The position numbers and the translations under genes were made by a program. From an uncultured Piscirickettsiaceae bacterium (GTDB taxonomy: Bacteria > Pseudomonadota > Gammaproteobacteria > Methylococcales > Cycloclasticaceae), in contig CAJXSK010000003.1 of the NCBI GenBank assembly GCA_913061075.1, forward strand, positions 62,001-126,000: DNA of 64,000 nt, written 5' to 3'. Positions 30,858 through 40,042 of this stretch are shown piece after piece. Below the pieces are notes generated by a model. It saw only the letters and a program-made list of their open reading frames with translations, ran no database searches and was not told the DNA's origin. How positions within the stretch are numbered: the first letter of the stretch is position 1; each line of letters starts with the position of its first letter.

Positions 30858-32189
30858 ATGTCTGTACTTGGCTCATCTGCTGCTGGTGGTTCTGGCGGTT
30901 CTAAAAATCTTTCTGAACTAAGACAACGTATATTTTTTGTTCTTGGTGCTCTTTTCGTTTTCAGAATCGGGGCGCATATTCCAGTACCTGGAATAGATCC
31001 TAAGGCATTAGAGTTAATGTTTGAACAGCAAGCCGGAACCATACTTGATATGTTCAATATGTTTTCAGGTGGAGCACTTAAGAGATTAAGTATATTTGCT
31101 TTAGGCATCATGCCTTATATTTCTGCATCTATTATTATTCAATTGATGACATCGGTTGTACCTAAGCTTGAACAGCTTAAAAAAGAAGGTGAATCAGGTA
31201 AGCGTAAAATCACACAATACACTCGTTATTCAACTGTTGTACTTGCAACATTACAGGCAGTTGGCATGGCGACGGCTATTCAATCGCAAACAGCTGGTGG
31301 ATTAGCTGTTGTGTTTAACCCAGGCCCATCATTTATTTTTACTGCTGTTGTTACGCTTGTTTGTGGAACGATGTTTTTAATGTGGCTTGGTGAACAGGTT
31401 ACTGAACGTGGAATTGGCAACGGTATATCACTAATCATATTCGCAGGTATCGTCGCTGGTTTGCCATCTGCAATTGGTGGTACGCTTGAGTTAGTAAGAA
31501 CAGGTGAAATTAATTCATTTACAGCTATTATATTGTTCATTCTAGCGATAGCAGTTACTGCATTTGTAATTTTCGTTGAACGTGCTCAAAGACGAATTAA
31601 GATTAATTATGCTAAGCGTCAACAAGGTAATCGTATGGTTGCTGGGCAATCAAGTTTCTTGCCTTTAAAATTAAATATGGCTGGTGTTATACCGCCAATT
31701 TTCGCTTCAAGTATTATTCTTTTTCCTTCAACTATAGCTGGCTGGTTCGGTAGTAATGAAGGGTTTGGATGGCTGCAAGATGTTTCATCAATGCTGTCGC
31801 CTGGGCAACCGATTTATATTATGTTTTATGCGGCTGCAATTATATTTTTCTGCTTTTTTTATACGGCTTTGGTTTTTAATTCTAGAGATACATCTGATAA
31901 CCTAAAAAAATCAGGTGCTTTTATTCCTGGAATTAGACCGGGAGAACAAACAACTAAATACATCGATTCTGTGATTACCAAACTTACATTATTAGGTGCT
32001 ATTTACATTACTGCTGTGTGTTTGTTGCCAGAGTTTTTAATCGTGTATTTTAATGTTCCATTTTATTTTGGTGGTACATCATTATTAATTATTGTTGTTG
32101 TTGTCATGGATTTTATAGCTCAAATGCAATCGCATCTTATGTCGCAACAATATGAAGGACTTATGAAAAAGGCCAACCTTAAAGGTTAA
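30858..32189 (+). CDS. secY: Protein translocase subunit SecY
   Basis: 443 residues, ten membrane segments, forming the SecYEG channel in the inner membrane. Conserved features: [13 protein letters not shown] in TM1, the plug region near residue 60-70, [17 protein letters not shown]-like [12 protein letters not shown], and [16 protein letters not shown]. Start codon immediately after the rplO stop. The last membrane segment and the C-terminal [20 protein letters not shown] tail are complete. Confidence 0.98.
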   Translation: MSVLGSSAAGGSGGSKNLSELRQRIFFVLGALFVFRIGAHIPVPGIDPKALELMFEQQAGTILDMFNMFSGGALKRLSIFALGIMPYISASIIIQLMTSVVPKLEQLKKEGESGKRKITQYTRYSTVVLATLQAVGMATAIQSQTAGGLAVVFNPGPSFIFTAVVTLVCGTMFLMWLGEQVTERGIGNGISLIIFAGIVAGLPSAIGGTLELVRTGEINSFTAIILFILAIAVTAFVIFVERAQRRIKINYAKRQQGNRMVAGQSSFLPLKLNMAGVIPPIFASSIILFPSTIAGWFGSNEGFGWLQDVSSMLSPGQPIYIMFYAAAIIFFCFFYTALVFNSRDTSDNLKKSGAFIPGIRPGEQTTKYIDSVITKLTLLGAIYITAVCLLPEFLIVYFNVPFYFGGTSLLIIVVVVMDFIAQMQSHLMSQQYEGLMKKANLKG

Positions 32190-32213
32190 TGGTTTCAAGG
32201 TATAGGAGTTGAA

Positions 32214-32327
32214 ATGAAAGTTAGAGCATCGGTAAAAAAGATTTGTCGTAATTGTAAAGTTGTAAGAAGAAATCGTGTTGTACGCATTATCTGTAAGGAT
32301 GGCCGTCATAAACAACGCCAAGGTTGA
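32214..32327 (+). CDS. rpmJ: 50S ribosomal protein L36 (zinc-binding form)
   Basis: 37 residues: [14 protein letters not shown], then a basic stretch and [11 protein letters not shown]. Zinc ligands Cys11, Cys14, Cys27 and His32 are all present (C+ form). Shine-Dalgarno AGGAG 9 bp before ATG 32214. It follows secY by 24 bp and ends the spc operon, the canonical position. Confidence 0.97.
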   Translation: MKVRASVKKICRNCKVVRRNRVVRIICKDGRHKQRQG

Positions 32328-32336
32328 TAGTTTAGC

Positions 32337-32365
32337 TTGTAGTTAAGCGCTATTCAGATTAAAAT
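32337..32365 (+). promoter_or_regulatory. Possible promoter of the alpha (rpsM-rpsK-rpsD-rpoA-rplQ) operon
   Basis: In the 76-bp gap between rpmJ and rpsM: -35 TTGTAG (3 of 6) at 32337-32342, 17-bp spacer, -10 TAAAAT (5 of 6) at 32360-32365. A small hairpin (GCCGG with CTGGC, 32367-32383, one G-T pair) overlaps the predicted transcription start. Weak but the best candidate between the spc and alpha groups. Confidence 0.4.
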
Positions 32366-32403
32366 TGCCGGTTTTCTACTGGCCAAATTAACGGAGAAGA
32401 TTC

Positions 32404-32760
32404 ATGGCACGTATTGCCGGAATAAACATACCAGACAATAAACACGTTGTGATCTCACTAACGTCAATATTTGGTATTGGATTAACACGATCAAAAAAGA
32501 TTTGTGAAAAAGTAAAAATTGATACTGCCACTAAGGTTCGTGAACTAAGTGAAGATCAATTAGAACTAATTAGAACAGAAGTTGGAGCTTATGTTATTGA
32601 GGGTGATTTGAGACGTGAAGTTTCAATGAACATCAAAAGGCTTTTAGATTTAGGTTGTTTTAGGGGTATACGCCACCGCCGTAGTTTACCGGTTAGAGGC
32701 CAGCGTACTAAAACGAATGCTAGGACTCGTAAAGGTCCACGCAAACCCATTAGAAAATAA
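32404..32760 (+). CDS. rpsM: 30S ribosomal protein S13
   Basis: 118 residues. Begins [24 protein letters not shown], has the helix-two-turn-helix domain and ends in the basic tail [21 protein letters not shown] that reaches the P-site tRNA. Preceded by ACGGAG. First gene of the alpha operon. Confidence 0.98.
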   Translation: MARIAGINIPDNKHVVISLTSIFGIGLTRSKKICEKVKIDTATKVRELSEDQLELIRTEVGAYVIEGDLRREVSMNIKRLLDLGCFRGIRHRRSLPVRGQRTKTNARTRKGPRKPIRK

Positions 32761-32785
32761 GATTTAATTAAAGGAATCAATCAGT

Positions 32786-33172
32786 ATGGCTAATCCCAGT
32801 CGTAGTAAAAAGAAATTAAAAAAGAATGTAGTTGATGGCATTGTTCATGTTCATGCGACATTTAATAACACTATCGTCACTATTACAGATAGAAAAGGTA
32901 ATGCATTATCTTGGGCTACGGCAGGTGGATCTGGATTTAGAGGTTCTAGAAAAAGTACTCCGTTTGCTGCACAGGTCGCTGCAGAACGTGCGGGTGAAAT
33001 TGCTAAAGAATATGGAATGAAAAACCTTGAAGTTAGAATTAAAGGCCCTGGTCCTGGAAGAGAATCTTCGGTTCGTGCTTTAAACAATATTGGGTTTAAT
33101 ATCACTTATATCGAAGATGTAACTCCAATCCCACATAATGGCTGCCGTCCGCCAAAGAAAAGACGCGTTTAA
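32786..33172 (+). CDS. rpsK: 30S ribosomal protein S11
   Basis: 128 residues. Conserved [36 protein letters not shown] and the C-terminal [17 protein letters not shown]. Lines the mRNA exit on the 30S platform. Preceded by AAAGGA, 25 bp after rpsM. Confidence 0.98.
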   Translation: MANPSRSKKKLKKNVVDGIVHVHATFNNTIVTITDRKGNALSWATAGGSGFRGSRKSTPFAAQVAAERAGEIAKEYGMKNLEVRIKGPGPGRESSVRALNNIGFNITYIEDVTPIPHNGCRPPKKRRV

Positions 33173-33184
33173 TAGGATTATCTA

Positions 33185-33811
33185 ATGGCTAAATATACAG
33201 ATTCAAAATGTCGCTTATGTCGTCGTGAAGGCGAAAAGTTATTTTTAAAAGGTGAGAAATGCTATACAGCAAAATGCGCAATGGAAAAACGTGCATATCC
33301 ACCGGGACAACATGGGCAACGTAGGTCTCGTTTAACTGACTATGCACTACAGTTAAGAGAAAAACAAAAGCTTCGTCGTACTTATGGCATTCTTGAAAAA
33401 CAATTTCGTGGGTACTATACGGAAGCAGCTCGCATTAAGGGTTCTACAGGTGAAAACTTGTTACAACTTCTTGAATGTAGACTTGATAATGTAGTGTACA
33501 GAATGGGTTTTTCTGCTTCAAGATCTGAAGCTCGTCAGTTAGTTAGACATAATGGCATTGTTGTTAATGGTCAACGTGTGAACATACCTTCATTCCAGAT
33601 TAAAGCGAATGACATTATAGAAGTTAAAGAATCTGCTAAATCACAGACTCGTATTAAGGCTGCTCTAGACTTTGTAGAACAGCGTGGTTTACCTGAATGG
33701 GTTGAATTAGATTCAAAAAAAATGCAAGGTACTTTCAAAGTAATGCCTGAAAGATCTGACTTGCCAGCTGAAATCAACGAACATCTTGTTGTTGAGCTGT
33801 ACTCTAAGTAA
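33185..33811 (+). CDS. rpsD: 30S ribosomal protein S4 (zinc-finger form)
   Basis: 208 residues. The N-terminus carries [23 protein letters not shown], a four-Cys pattern of the zinc-containing S4 form, whereas E. coli S4 has lost these ligands. An S4 RNA-binding domain follows at about 97-160 ([11 protein letters not shown]). In E. coli S4 represses the alpha operon; a homologous leader is not evident. Confidence 0.97.
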   Translation: MAKYTDSKCRLCRREGEKLFLKGEKCYTAKCAMEKRAYPPGQHGQRRSRLTDYALQLREKQKLRRTYGILEKQFRGYYTEAARIKGSTGENLLQLLECRLDNVVYRMGFSASRSEARQLVRHNGIVVNGQRVNIPSFQIKANDIIEVKESAKSQTRIKAALDFVEQRGLPEWVELDSKKMQGTFKVMPERSDLPAEINEHLVVELYSK

Positions 33812-33828
33812 TTATCTAAGGAATAATA

Positions 33829-34833
33829 ATGCAAAATTTACTTGCTGGTTTTTTACAACCTAAAGTCTCTGGAATTCAATCTAAATCTGCTAATCGTTCT
33901 AAAGTGACGATTGAGCCTATGGAGCATGGTTTTGGTCATACATTAGGCAATGCTATACGACGTGTTTTGTTATCTTCTATTCCTGGTTGTGCTGTAACTG
34001 AAATAAGCATTGATGGTGTTCTGCACGAATATACGACAATTGATGGTGTTCAAGAAGACGTTGTTGATATTATGCTCAATCTAAAAAATTTAGCGGTTAA
34101 ACTGACGGCTAAAGATGAAGTATTGTTAACTATTAATAAAAAAGGGCCATGCCAGGTTACTGCCGGCGACATTACAATTGATCATGATGTTGAAATTGTT
34201 AATCCTGAATTAGTGATTGCTAATCTTACATCTAATGGATCACTTTCAATGAGCATCAAAGTTGAACGTGGCACAGGTTATAAAACCGCTGTTTCTCGTA
34301 AACAAGAAGATGAAGATCTTGCAATTAGTACTTTGTTGTTAGATGCTTCTTTTAGCCCTATTAAAAAAGTATCTTATAAAGTTGATGCCGCTCGTGTTGA
34401 ACAGCGTACTAACCTTGATAAGTTAATTATTGATTTAGAGACAAATGGTACTGTAGATCCAGAAGAAACTATTAGAGCTGCTGCAACAATCTTACATCAC
34501 CATCTAGCTGTGTTTGTTGATTTAAAAGACATAGTTGAAGAACCTGATGTTCCTGCAGAGCCTACATTTGATCCAATTTTACTTCGTCCTGTAGACGACC
34601 TAGAATTGACTGTACGATCAGCTAATTGCTTAAAATCAGAACAAATATTTTACATTGGTGACTTAATTCAACGTACTGAAGTTGAGCTATTAAAAGCGCC
34701 TAATTTAGGAAAAAAATCACTAACAGAAATCAAAGATGTCCTTGCTTCTAAAGGTATGTCTTTAGGAATAAGGCTTGAAAACTGGCCACCATCTAGTTTG
34801 ATTACTAGTGACAAAGTAGTCGCTTCAATTTAA
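33829..34833 (+). CDS. rpoA: DNA-directed RNA polymerase subunit alpha
   Basis: 334 residues. N-terminal dimerisation/assembly domain ([20 protein letters not shown], and the [13 protein letters not shown]-type loop) and the C-terminal HhH domain ([39 protein letters not shown]) that binds UP elements and activators. Complete, 18 bp after rpsD and 15 bp before rplQ. Confidence 0.98.
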   Translation: MQNLLAGFLQPKVSGIQSKSANRSKVTIEPMEHGFGHTLGNAIRRVLLSSIPGCAVTEISIDGVLHEYTTIDGVQEDVVDIMLNLKNLAVKLTAKDEVLLTINKKGPCQVTAGDITIDHDVEIVNPELVIANLTSNGSLSMSIKVERGTGYKTAVSRKQEDEDLAISTLLLDASFSPIKKVSYKVDAARVEQRTNLDKLIIDLETNGTVDPEETIRAAATILHHHLAVFVDLKDIVEEPDVPAEPTFDPILLRPVDDLELTVRSANCLKSEQIFYIGDLIQRTEVELLKAPNLGKKSLTEIKDVLASKGMSLGIRLENWPPSSLITSDKVVASI

Positions 34834-34848
34834 TTTAAGGATTTAATC

Positions 34849-35223
34849 ATGCGTCATCGTAAATCAGGTCGTCAGCTAAATAGAAATAGCAGCCACCGTA
34901 AAGCTATGTTTAAAAATATGGCTAACTCTCTTATAGATCATGAAGTTATTAAAACAACTTTACCAAAAGCAAAAGAACTTCGTCGTTTTATTGAACCCCT
35001 AATAACGGCATCTAAAACTGACTCAGTGGCTAAAAGAAGGCTTGTTTTTTCTCGTTTAAGAGATAAAGATAGTGTTTCTAAATTATTTAATAATCTAGCT
35101 CCTCGTTTTCAAGCCCGTCCTGGTGGCTATCTCCGTATCTTAAAATGTGGTTTTAGACCTGGTGATAATGCACCTATGGCTTATGTTGAACTTGTGGACA
35201 GAGAAAGTTCATCAGCTGAATAG
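34849..35223 (+). CDS. rplQ: 50S ribosomal protein L17
   Basis: 124 residues. Begins [25 protein letters not shown] and ends with [16 protein letters not shown]. Near the exit tunnel. Last gene of the ribosomal cluster; an intrinsic terminator begins 26 bp after its stop. Confidence 0.98.
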   Translation: MRHRKSGRQLNRNSSHRKAMFKNMANSLIDHEVIKTTLPKAKELRRFIEPLITASKTDSVAKRRLVFSRLRDKDSVSKLFNNLAPRFQARPGGYLRILKCGFRPGDNAPMAYVELVDRESSSAE

Positions 35224-35248
35224 CTTTAAATAATACATCAATAAAAAA

Positions 35249-35270
35249 GCCGGCATACGCCGGCTTTTTT
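35249..35270. terminator. Bidirectional intrinsic terminator between rplQ and fdxA
   Basis: Perfect 6-bp GC stem GCCGGC (35249-35254) and GCCGGC (35259-35264) with loop ATAC. It is flanked by AAAAAA on the left and TTTTTT (35265-35270) on the right, so the stem extends and works in both directions. It ends the ribosomal operon and the convergent fdxA transcript. Confidence 0.92.
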
Positions 35271-35287
35271 ATTGAAACTGATAATTA

Positions 35288-35611
35288 CTATCGCTGTAAT
35301 AAATCAATTTTATTAGTTTTTGTAGCCCATTCATCCGCATCATCTGGTGCCGGCTTGATATCTGTTATAACTGGCCATAAAGGTGTTAGTTCTGCATTTA
35401 AGGCTATAAAATATTCTTGCCCTTCTGGTAGCTCATCTTCTGAATATATTGCTTCTACAGGGCATTCAGGCTCGCATAATGTACAGTCAATACATTCGTC
35501 TGGGTCAATTACTAAAAAATTAGGCCCTTCGTGAAAACAGTCTACCGGGCATACATCTACGCAGTCCGTGTATTTACACTTTATGCAAGATTCAGTTACT
35601 ACAAATGTCAT
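35288..35611 (-). CDS. fdxA: Seven-iron ferredoxin (3Fe-4S/4Fe-4S), FdxA type
   Basis: 107 residues. The N-terminal half has Cys9, Cys12, Cys17, Cys21 and Cys25, and the second cluster motif is Cys40-x2-Cys43-x2-Cys46-x3-Cys50. This is the Azotobacter FdI pattern with one [3Fe-4S] and one [4Fe-4S] cluster, and the C-terminal [15 protein letters not shown] tail is also typical. Low-potential electron carrier in the cytoplasm; partner not evident. Convergent with rplQ. Confidence 0.95.
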   Translation of the reverse strand: MTFVVTESCIKCKYTDCVDVCPVDCFHEGPNFLVIDPDECIDCTLCEPECPVEAIYSEDELPEGQEYFIALNAELTPLWPVITDIKPAPDDADEWATKTNKIDLLQR

Positions 35612-35692
35612 TCTTGTTCCTTATGGTTAATTACTTTAAATATTATAATCAATTTCAATATATTATTTCTATTTTTGATTTTTGTTTACGTA

Positions 35693-36451
35693 TCAAAATG
35701 AGATTGCAAACCGTAAACCCATTATCATTAATATTGTTGCAATAATATTTTTAAGCATCTTATCTGGAATAACTTTGCCTACTTTGCTCCCAAGATAAAC
35801 AGCCGGTAAGGAGCCAATAATTAAACTTGTCAACAAATTAAAATCTATGTTACCTAGGTGAAGGTGACCTAATCCTGCTATTGCTGTAAGCGGCACTGCA
35901 TGAGCTATATCTGTTCCTACAACCTTGTTCGACAACATATTGGGGTAGAGAATTAGTAATATTGCACTTCCAATTGCACCTGCACCTACCGATGAAATTG
36001 TTACTAACACACCTAAACATGCTCCTAATATTATTATATTTCTCGGTTTTGGTTTTTGGGTTGATTTAAACTTAATGAGCCTTTGTTTGAATATGATGAT
36101 AATTGACGTACACACCAGCATGACGCCCAATACTAAAGATATTATTTGTGCAAATACATCGTCTGATATATTCAATGCTTGTATAGCAAATACAGATACG
36201 ATCGACGCAGGAATACTGCCAAGGCATAAGTTTTTGGCTATTGTCCAATCTATGTTTTTAAATTTATGATGTGAGTACACACCGCCTGCTTTTGTTATGG
36301 CTGCGTAAAGTAAATCAGTACCGACTGCTATAGCGGGTTGTACTTGGAACCCAAGAACCAATAGTGGTGTCATCAAAGAGCCACCACCAACACCAGTTAT
36401 TCCGATAACGAAACCAACGCTTGCTCCAGCAAAAATGTAATAAATATCCAA
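35693..36451 (-). CDS. TSUP (TauE/SafE) family permease
   Basis: 252 residues starting at TTG 36451 (DIYYIFAGASVGFVIGITGVGGGS). No ATG or GTG is available near the conserved N-terminus, and residues upstream are not family-like. Eight hydrophobic segments with the duplicated TSUP motif GVGGGSLMTPLL at the start and SVGAGAIGSAILL in the second half. Family members move sulfite, sulfoacetate or other organosulfur anions across the inner membrane. Divergent from cysB (102 bp apart) and near cysH, which favours a sulfur substrate and possible CysB control. Substrate is inference. Confidence 0.88.
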   Translation of the reverse strand: MDIYYIFAGASVGFVIGITGVGGGSLMTPLLVLGFQVQPAIAVGTDLLYAAITKAGGVYSHHKFKNIDWTIAKNLCLGSIPASIVSVFAIQALNISDDVFAQIISLVLGVMLVCTSIIIIFKQRLIKFKSTQKPKPRNIIILGACLGVLVTISSVGAGAIGSAILLILYPNMLSNKVVGTDIAHAVPLTAIAGLGHLHLGNIDFNLLTSLIIGSLPAVYLGSKVGKVIPDKMLKNIIATILMIMGLRFAISF

Positions 36452-36553
36452 GGAGGAGCTGCTGTGTAAGAAAGGTGTTGAAATATAATATAAAATGCTT
36501 ATAATAAAAAGTAATAATAATTTCTATATTAATAACTAAAAGAAATATGTGTT

Positions 36554-37528
36554 ATGAAGTTACAACAACTTAGATATATCTGGGAAGTGTCAAAAAACAA
36601 TCTAAACGTTTCTGCTACAGCTGAAGCTATTTATACATCGCAACCTGGAATAAGTAAACAAATTCGTATTCTTGAAGATGAATTAGGTATTCCAATTTTT
36701 ATTCGTAATGGTAAACACTTGGTTGATATGACGCCAGCGGGTAAGAAAATTGTCGAATTGGCTGGCCATATTCTTATGCAAACAGATAATATTAAGAGTA
36801 TTGCAAGAGAATATTGTGATGAAAATAGTGGGACGTTATCTATTGCTACTACGCATACTCAAGCCCGCTATGCCTTACCAACGGTTATTAAAACGTTTAT
36901 GTCTGAAATGGCGGATGTTTCATTAGATATCCAACAGGGCACGCCAGTACAGATATCAGAGATGGTCTCACATGGTGCGGTTGATTTAGCTATAGCGACT
37001 GAAGCAATCGAGCTTTATGACAACCTTATTATGCTACCTTGTTATTCTTGGGATAGATGTTTACTTGTACCTAAGGGGCATGAGTTAACTAAATTGAGTG
37101 ATGTCACATTAGCTGACGTCTCAAGTTACCCTCTTATTACCTATGTGTTCGGGTTTACAGGCCGCTCTAAATTGGATGAAGCTTTTCAGTCTGAAAACTT
37201 AAAACCTGAAGTGGCCCTTACAGCTGTTGATGCGGATGTTATTAAGACATATGTTCGTCTTGGCTTAGGTGTCGGGATTGTAGCGCGTATGGCCTATGAT
37301 GAGGAGGCTGACGGGGATCTTGTTGCTATCAATGCGGGGCACTTGTTTGGCAAAAGTATTACTAGGATTGGTATACGAAAAGATACTTTCCTTCGAAGTT
37401 ACATGTACGAATTTATTCGCTTATTTGCGCCACATTTATCGAAGGAAATTGTGTCAAAAGCGATGGAATTAAAGGATCAATTATTAATTGATGAGCTTGT
37501 TAAAGACATTCAATTGCCGCATTTCTAA
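36554..37528 (+). CDS. cysB: LysR-family transcriptional regulator CysB
   Basis: 324 residues, exactly the CysB length. N-terminal winged HTH (MKLQQLRYIWEV, NVSATAEAIYTSQPGISKQIR) and a LysR substrate-binding domain with the CysB-type TTHTQARYALP motif (effector site for sulfate, thiosulfate or acetylserine). CysB activates assimilatory sulfate reduction genes; cysH lies just downstream on the opposite strand, and a TSUP permease is divergent. Confident family call; whether it is CysB or the close paralogue Cbl is judged from TTHTQARY and context. Confidence 0.93.
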   Translation: MKLQQLRYIWEVSKNNLNVSATAEAIYTSQPGISKQIRILEDELGIPIFIRNGKHLVDMTPAGKKIVELAGHILMQTDNIKSIAREYCDENSGTLSIATTHTQARYALPTVIKTFMSEMADVSLDIQQGTPVQISEMVSHGAVDLAIATEAIELYDNLIMLPCYSWDRCLLVPKGHELTKLSDVTLADVSSYPLITYVFGFTGRSKLDEAFQSENLKPEVALTAVDADVIKTYVRLGLGVGIVARMAYDEEADGDLVAINAGHLFGKSITRIGIRKDTFLRSYMYEFIRLFAPHLSKEIVSKAMELKDQLLIDELVKDIQLPHF

Positions 37529-37536
37529 ATGTTCGG

Positions 37537-37552
37537 TAGATATGACTATCTA
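37537..37552. terminator. Weak hairpin between convergent cysB and cysH
   Basis: Perfect inverted repeat TAGATA (37537-37542), loop TGAC, TATCTA (37547-37552) in the 34-bp gap between two convergent genes. AT-rich stem and no run of T after it in either direction, so termination would be weak at best. Confidence 0.3.
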
Positions 37553-37562
37553 AAGTTTGAAT

Positions 37563-38267
37563 TTAAGAGTTTGAATGTAACCCGCATTCTTTATTAACGG
37601 CATTTTCCCACCACCACCTGCCTTCACGAGGGTCTTGATGTGGAAGTGTGGCGCGTGTGCAGGGTTGGCAACCAATGCTTACGTAACCTTGCTGATGAAG
37701 CGTGTTAAAAGGTACATCGAGTGCTCTTATATAAGACCATACATCTTCCGATGTCCAATTGCATAGGGGGTTGAATTTTGTTAATTGGCCGTCACAACCT
37801 TTAAAGCTTGGATCTATTTCAGCAATAGATAAGCTATTTCTTGTTTCTTTGCTTTGGTCTTTTCGTTGCCCTGTAATCCACCCATTTAACGTGAGAAGGT
37901 GTTTTTTGAGTGGTTCAACTTTTCTTATTCCGCAACATTCACTATGTCCATCTTTATAGAAGCTAAATAAGCCTTTTTTTAATGTTAAATCTTGTAGGGT
38001 CGTAGGGTCCGGCGTCAGTATATTAATGTTAATGTTGTAATGATCCATTACTGCCTGGATGAATTGATATGTTTCAGGGTGCAAGCGACCAGTATCCAGT
38101 GTGAATACTGATGGGTTAAGTTTTAATTTACAGGCCATATCAATCAATACAACATCTTCAGCACCACTAAATGAAATAGCGATGTTGTTAGTTTGAGCAT
38201 AAATGCTCTTTAATATGTCTCTTGGTTGTTGGTCTTGTAGTTCTTTTTGTAAAATTTGAATATCCAT
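37563..38267 (-). CDS. cysH: Assimilatory adenylyl-sulfate (APS) reductase, CysH family
   Basis: 234 residues. Reduces activated sulfate to sulfite with thioredoxin or glutathione. Four Cys that bind a [4Fe-4S] cluster are present: Cys111-Cys112 (ECCGIRK) and Cys200/Cys203 (GCQPC). This marks the APS-reducing type and differs from the cluster-free PAPS reductase of E. coli. The catalytic Cys228 lies in the C-terminal KECGLH. The P-loop-like SFSGAEDVVLIDMA is in place. Therefore no APS kinase step should be needed. Convergent with cysB. Confidence 0.95.
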   Translation of the reverse strand: MDIQILQKELQDQQPRDILKSIYAQTNNIAISFSGAEDVVLIDMACKLKLNPSVFTLDTGRLHPETYQFIQAVMDHYNININILTPDPTTLQDLTLKKGLFSFYKDGHSECCGIRKVEPLKKHLLTLNGWITGQRKDQSKETRNSLSIAEIDPSFKGCDGQLTKFNPLCNWTSEDVWSYIRALDVPFNTLHQQGYVSIGCQPCTRATLPHQDPREGRWWWENAVNKECGLHSNS

Positions 38268-38413
38268 TTCGACGCTATTTATTTCTAGTCATTCAGTGTA
38301 ACAAATAACATGGTTTCGAATAATTCATAAATACGATAAGGATATAAACAAATGCGTTGCTTAAGCCACATTTTTATATACAGGGGGTTTAGACCGCTCT
38401 TGTTTTTAATGGT

Positions 38414-39997
38414 TTATTCAGAAGAAAAATATTCTTTTAAATAGTCATCAAAAGAGAGCGTATCGGCAGATTCTATTTGTTGTTGGTCTTTGTGTGATTG
38501 TTCAGCTGCTTTATCAAAGAAACTTTGTTGTTCGGCAGAAAGCTGTTGTTGTGAATAGTATGTTTGATGTTCTTGCGATTTCTTTAAAGCAAATTTAAAG
38601 AAAGGGAGACTCTCATCTTTCATCATGTTTAAAAGACGAGCGGATGGTGTTAGAGACGCATCGTTGAATTTATTTACTTGGTATTTCAATGAAGAGGAAT
38701 AGGGCTTGGTTGGATCGTCAGCATCTAAAATATGACATAAAGCCTCCATTTCATTGCAAATTTCTAATCCCCAGTCTTTAAGTTTTATGCTGTCATTACA
38801 ACGATGTAACGTTAAGTCTTTTGCCCTACCTTGAGAGGCTACTTGCGTAAGATTATTGTCTACACATTCCTTTTCATGGCTTGATAAATCAGGGCTATCG
38901 GTAAGCAGGCAAAAAATCATAAAGGCTTCTAGAAAATATAATTGTTGCTCGCTTGTGCCTGACGGGTCGAAAGCGCCTAAGTCAACCGATCGCAGTTCGA
39001 CATATCTAACACCGCGTTCTTTGAGTGCATTACTGGGGCGCTCACTGGATTTTGCTATTTGTTTAGGTCGAACATTGCTGTAGTACTCATTTTCAATTTG
39101 AAGAATGTTAGTGTTGAGTTGTTTGTGATTATTGTGTGAATCTTTTAGACCAATTTTTTCATACTCTGAATAAGAAGTATGGGTTGCTGCGCTTAGGTTT
39201 TTTACATAATCTTCAAGGTTGTTGTAGGAAACGTCTATGTTGGATTGGCTGTCATTCTTATAGCCAATATCGCTCATTCTAAGAGAGGTGCTATTAGGTT
39301 CAAATAGCGTGCCGTAGTCAAACTCTTCAAAGCTATGATCTTGATCCTTTAAAAATGACTTACAGATAGCGGGTGACGCGCCAAACAAATATAAAACTAA
39401 CCAACCATAACGATGAAGGTTACGGGTCATATCCAGGTAACGGCCGGAAATAAAGTCTTGAGTGGGTTGTGTGTTATCTTCGATTTGTTGGTAAATAGGC
39501 CAAAATGTTTCGGGTAGGGAATAATTAAAATGAATACCTGCAATTGCTTGCATGCTGCGACCATACCTATGCCACAAGCCAACGCGATAGACATGTTTCA
39601 TTTGTCCAACGTTAGATTGGCCATAGTTTGCTATTGGGATGCTCTTTTCACCATCAACAACACAGGGCATGCTGGTTCCCCAAAGTAGTTCATCGCCAAG
39701 GTGCTGGTAAGTATAGGTATGCAAGGCTTCCATAAATGAGATGCACTCTTTCACATCACTTAACGGTGGAGTAATAAACTCCATTAAAGCTTCTGAATAA
39801 TCTGTTGTGATATAGGGGTTGGTTAAGGCAGCACCTAAACTAAAAGGGTGTGGAGTCTGTGCAATCTTTCCTTCAGGGTTGACACGTAAGCTTTCTTTTT
39901 CTAACCCTTTTAAGCCGCCACATAAGGAATGGGCTTGTTGAGTTTTAAGAAGCTTGTTTATCCTTTCTTTAATGTGAGAGTACAACGATTCATCCAC
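38414..39997 (-). CDS. gshA: Glutamate-cysteine ligase (GshA, E. coli type)
   Basis: 527 residues, similar in length to E. coli GshA (518). First step of glutathione synthesis, ATP-dependent ligation of Glu and Cys. Recognisable blocks: GLKGLEKESLRVNPEGKIA at the N-terminus, TTDYSEALMEFITPP, HRYGWLVLYLFGASPAICKSF and RYVELRSVDLGAFDP. gshB is not visible. It lies 146 bp upstream of cysH on the same strand; nothing resembling a terminator separates them, so sulfide assimilation and thiol production may be partly cotranscribed. Divergent from the nuclease gene. Confidence 0.96.
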   Translation of the reverse strand: MDESLYSHIKERINKLLKTQQAHSLCGGLKGLEKESLRVNPEGKIAQTPHPFSLGAALTNPYITTDYSEALMEFITPPLSDVKECISFMEALHTYTYQHLGDELLWGTSMPCVVDGEKSIPIANYGQSNVGQMKHVYRVGLWHRYGRSMQAIAGIHFNYSLPETFWPIYQQIEDNTQPTQDFISGRYLDMTRNLHRYGWLVLYLFGASPAICKSFLKDQDHSFEEFDYGTLFEPNSTSLRMSDIGYKNDSQSNIDVSYNNLEDYVKNLSAATHTSYSEYEKIGLKDSHNNHKQLNTNILQIENEYYSNVRPKQIAKSSERPSNALKERGVRYVELRSVDLGAFDPSGTSEQQLYFLEAFMIFCLLTDSPDLSSHEKECVDNNLTQVASQGRAKDLTLHRCNDSIKLKDWGLEICNEMEALCHILDADDPTKPYSSSLKYQVNKFNDASLTPSARLLNMMKDESLPFFKFALKKSQEHQTYYSQQQLSAEQQSFFDKAAEQSHKDQQQIESADTLSFDDYLKEYFSSE

Positions 39998-40042
39998 CTG
40001 TTAAGATATTTTAAATATTATATATGACTGAAGTAGAGATGG

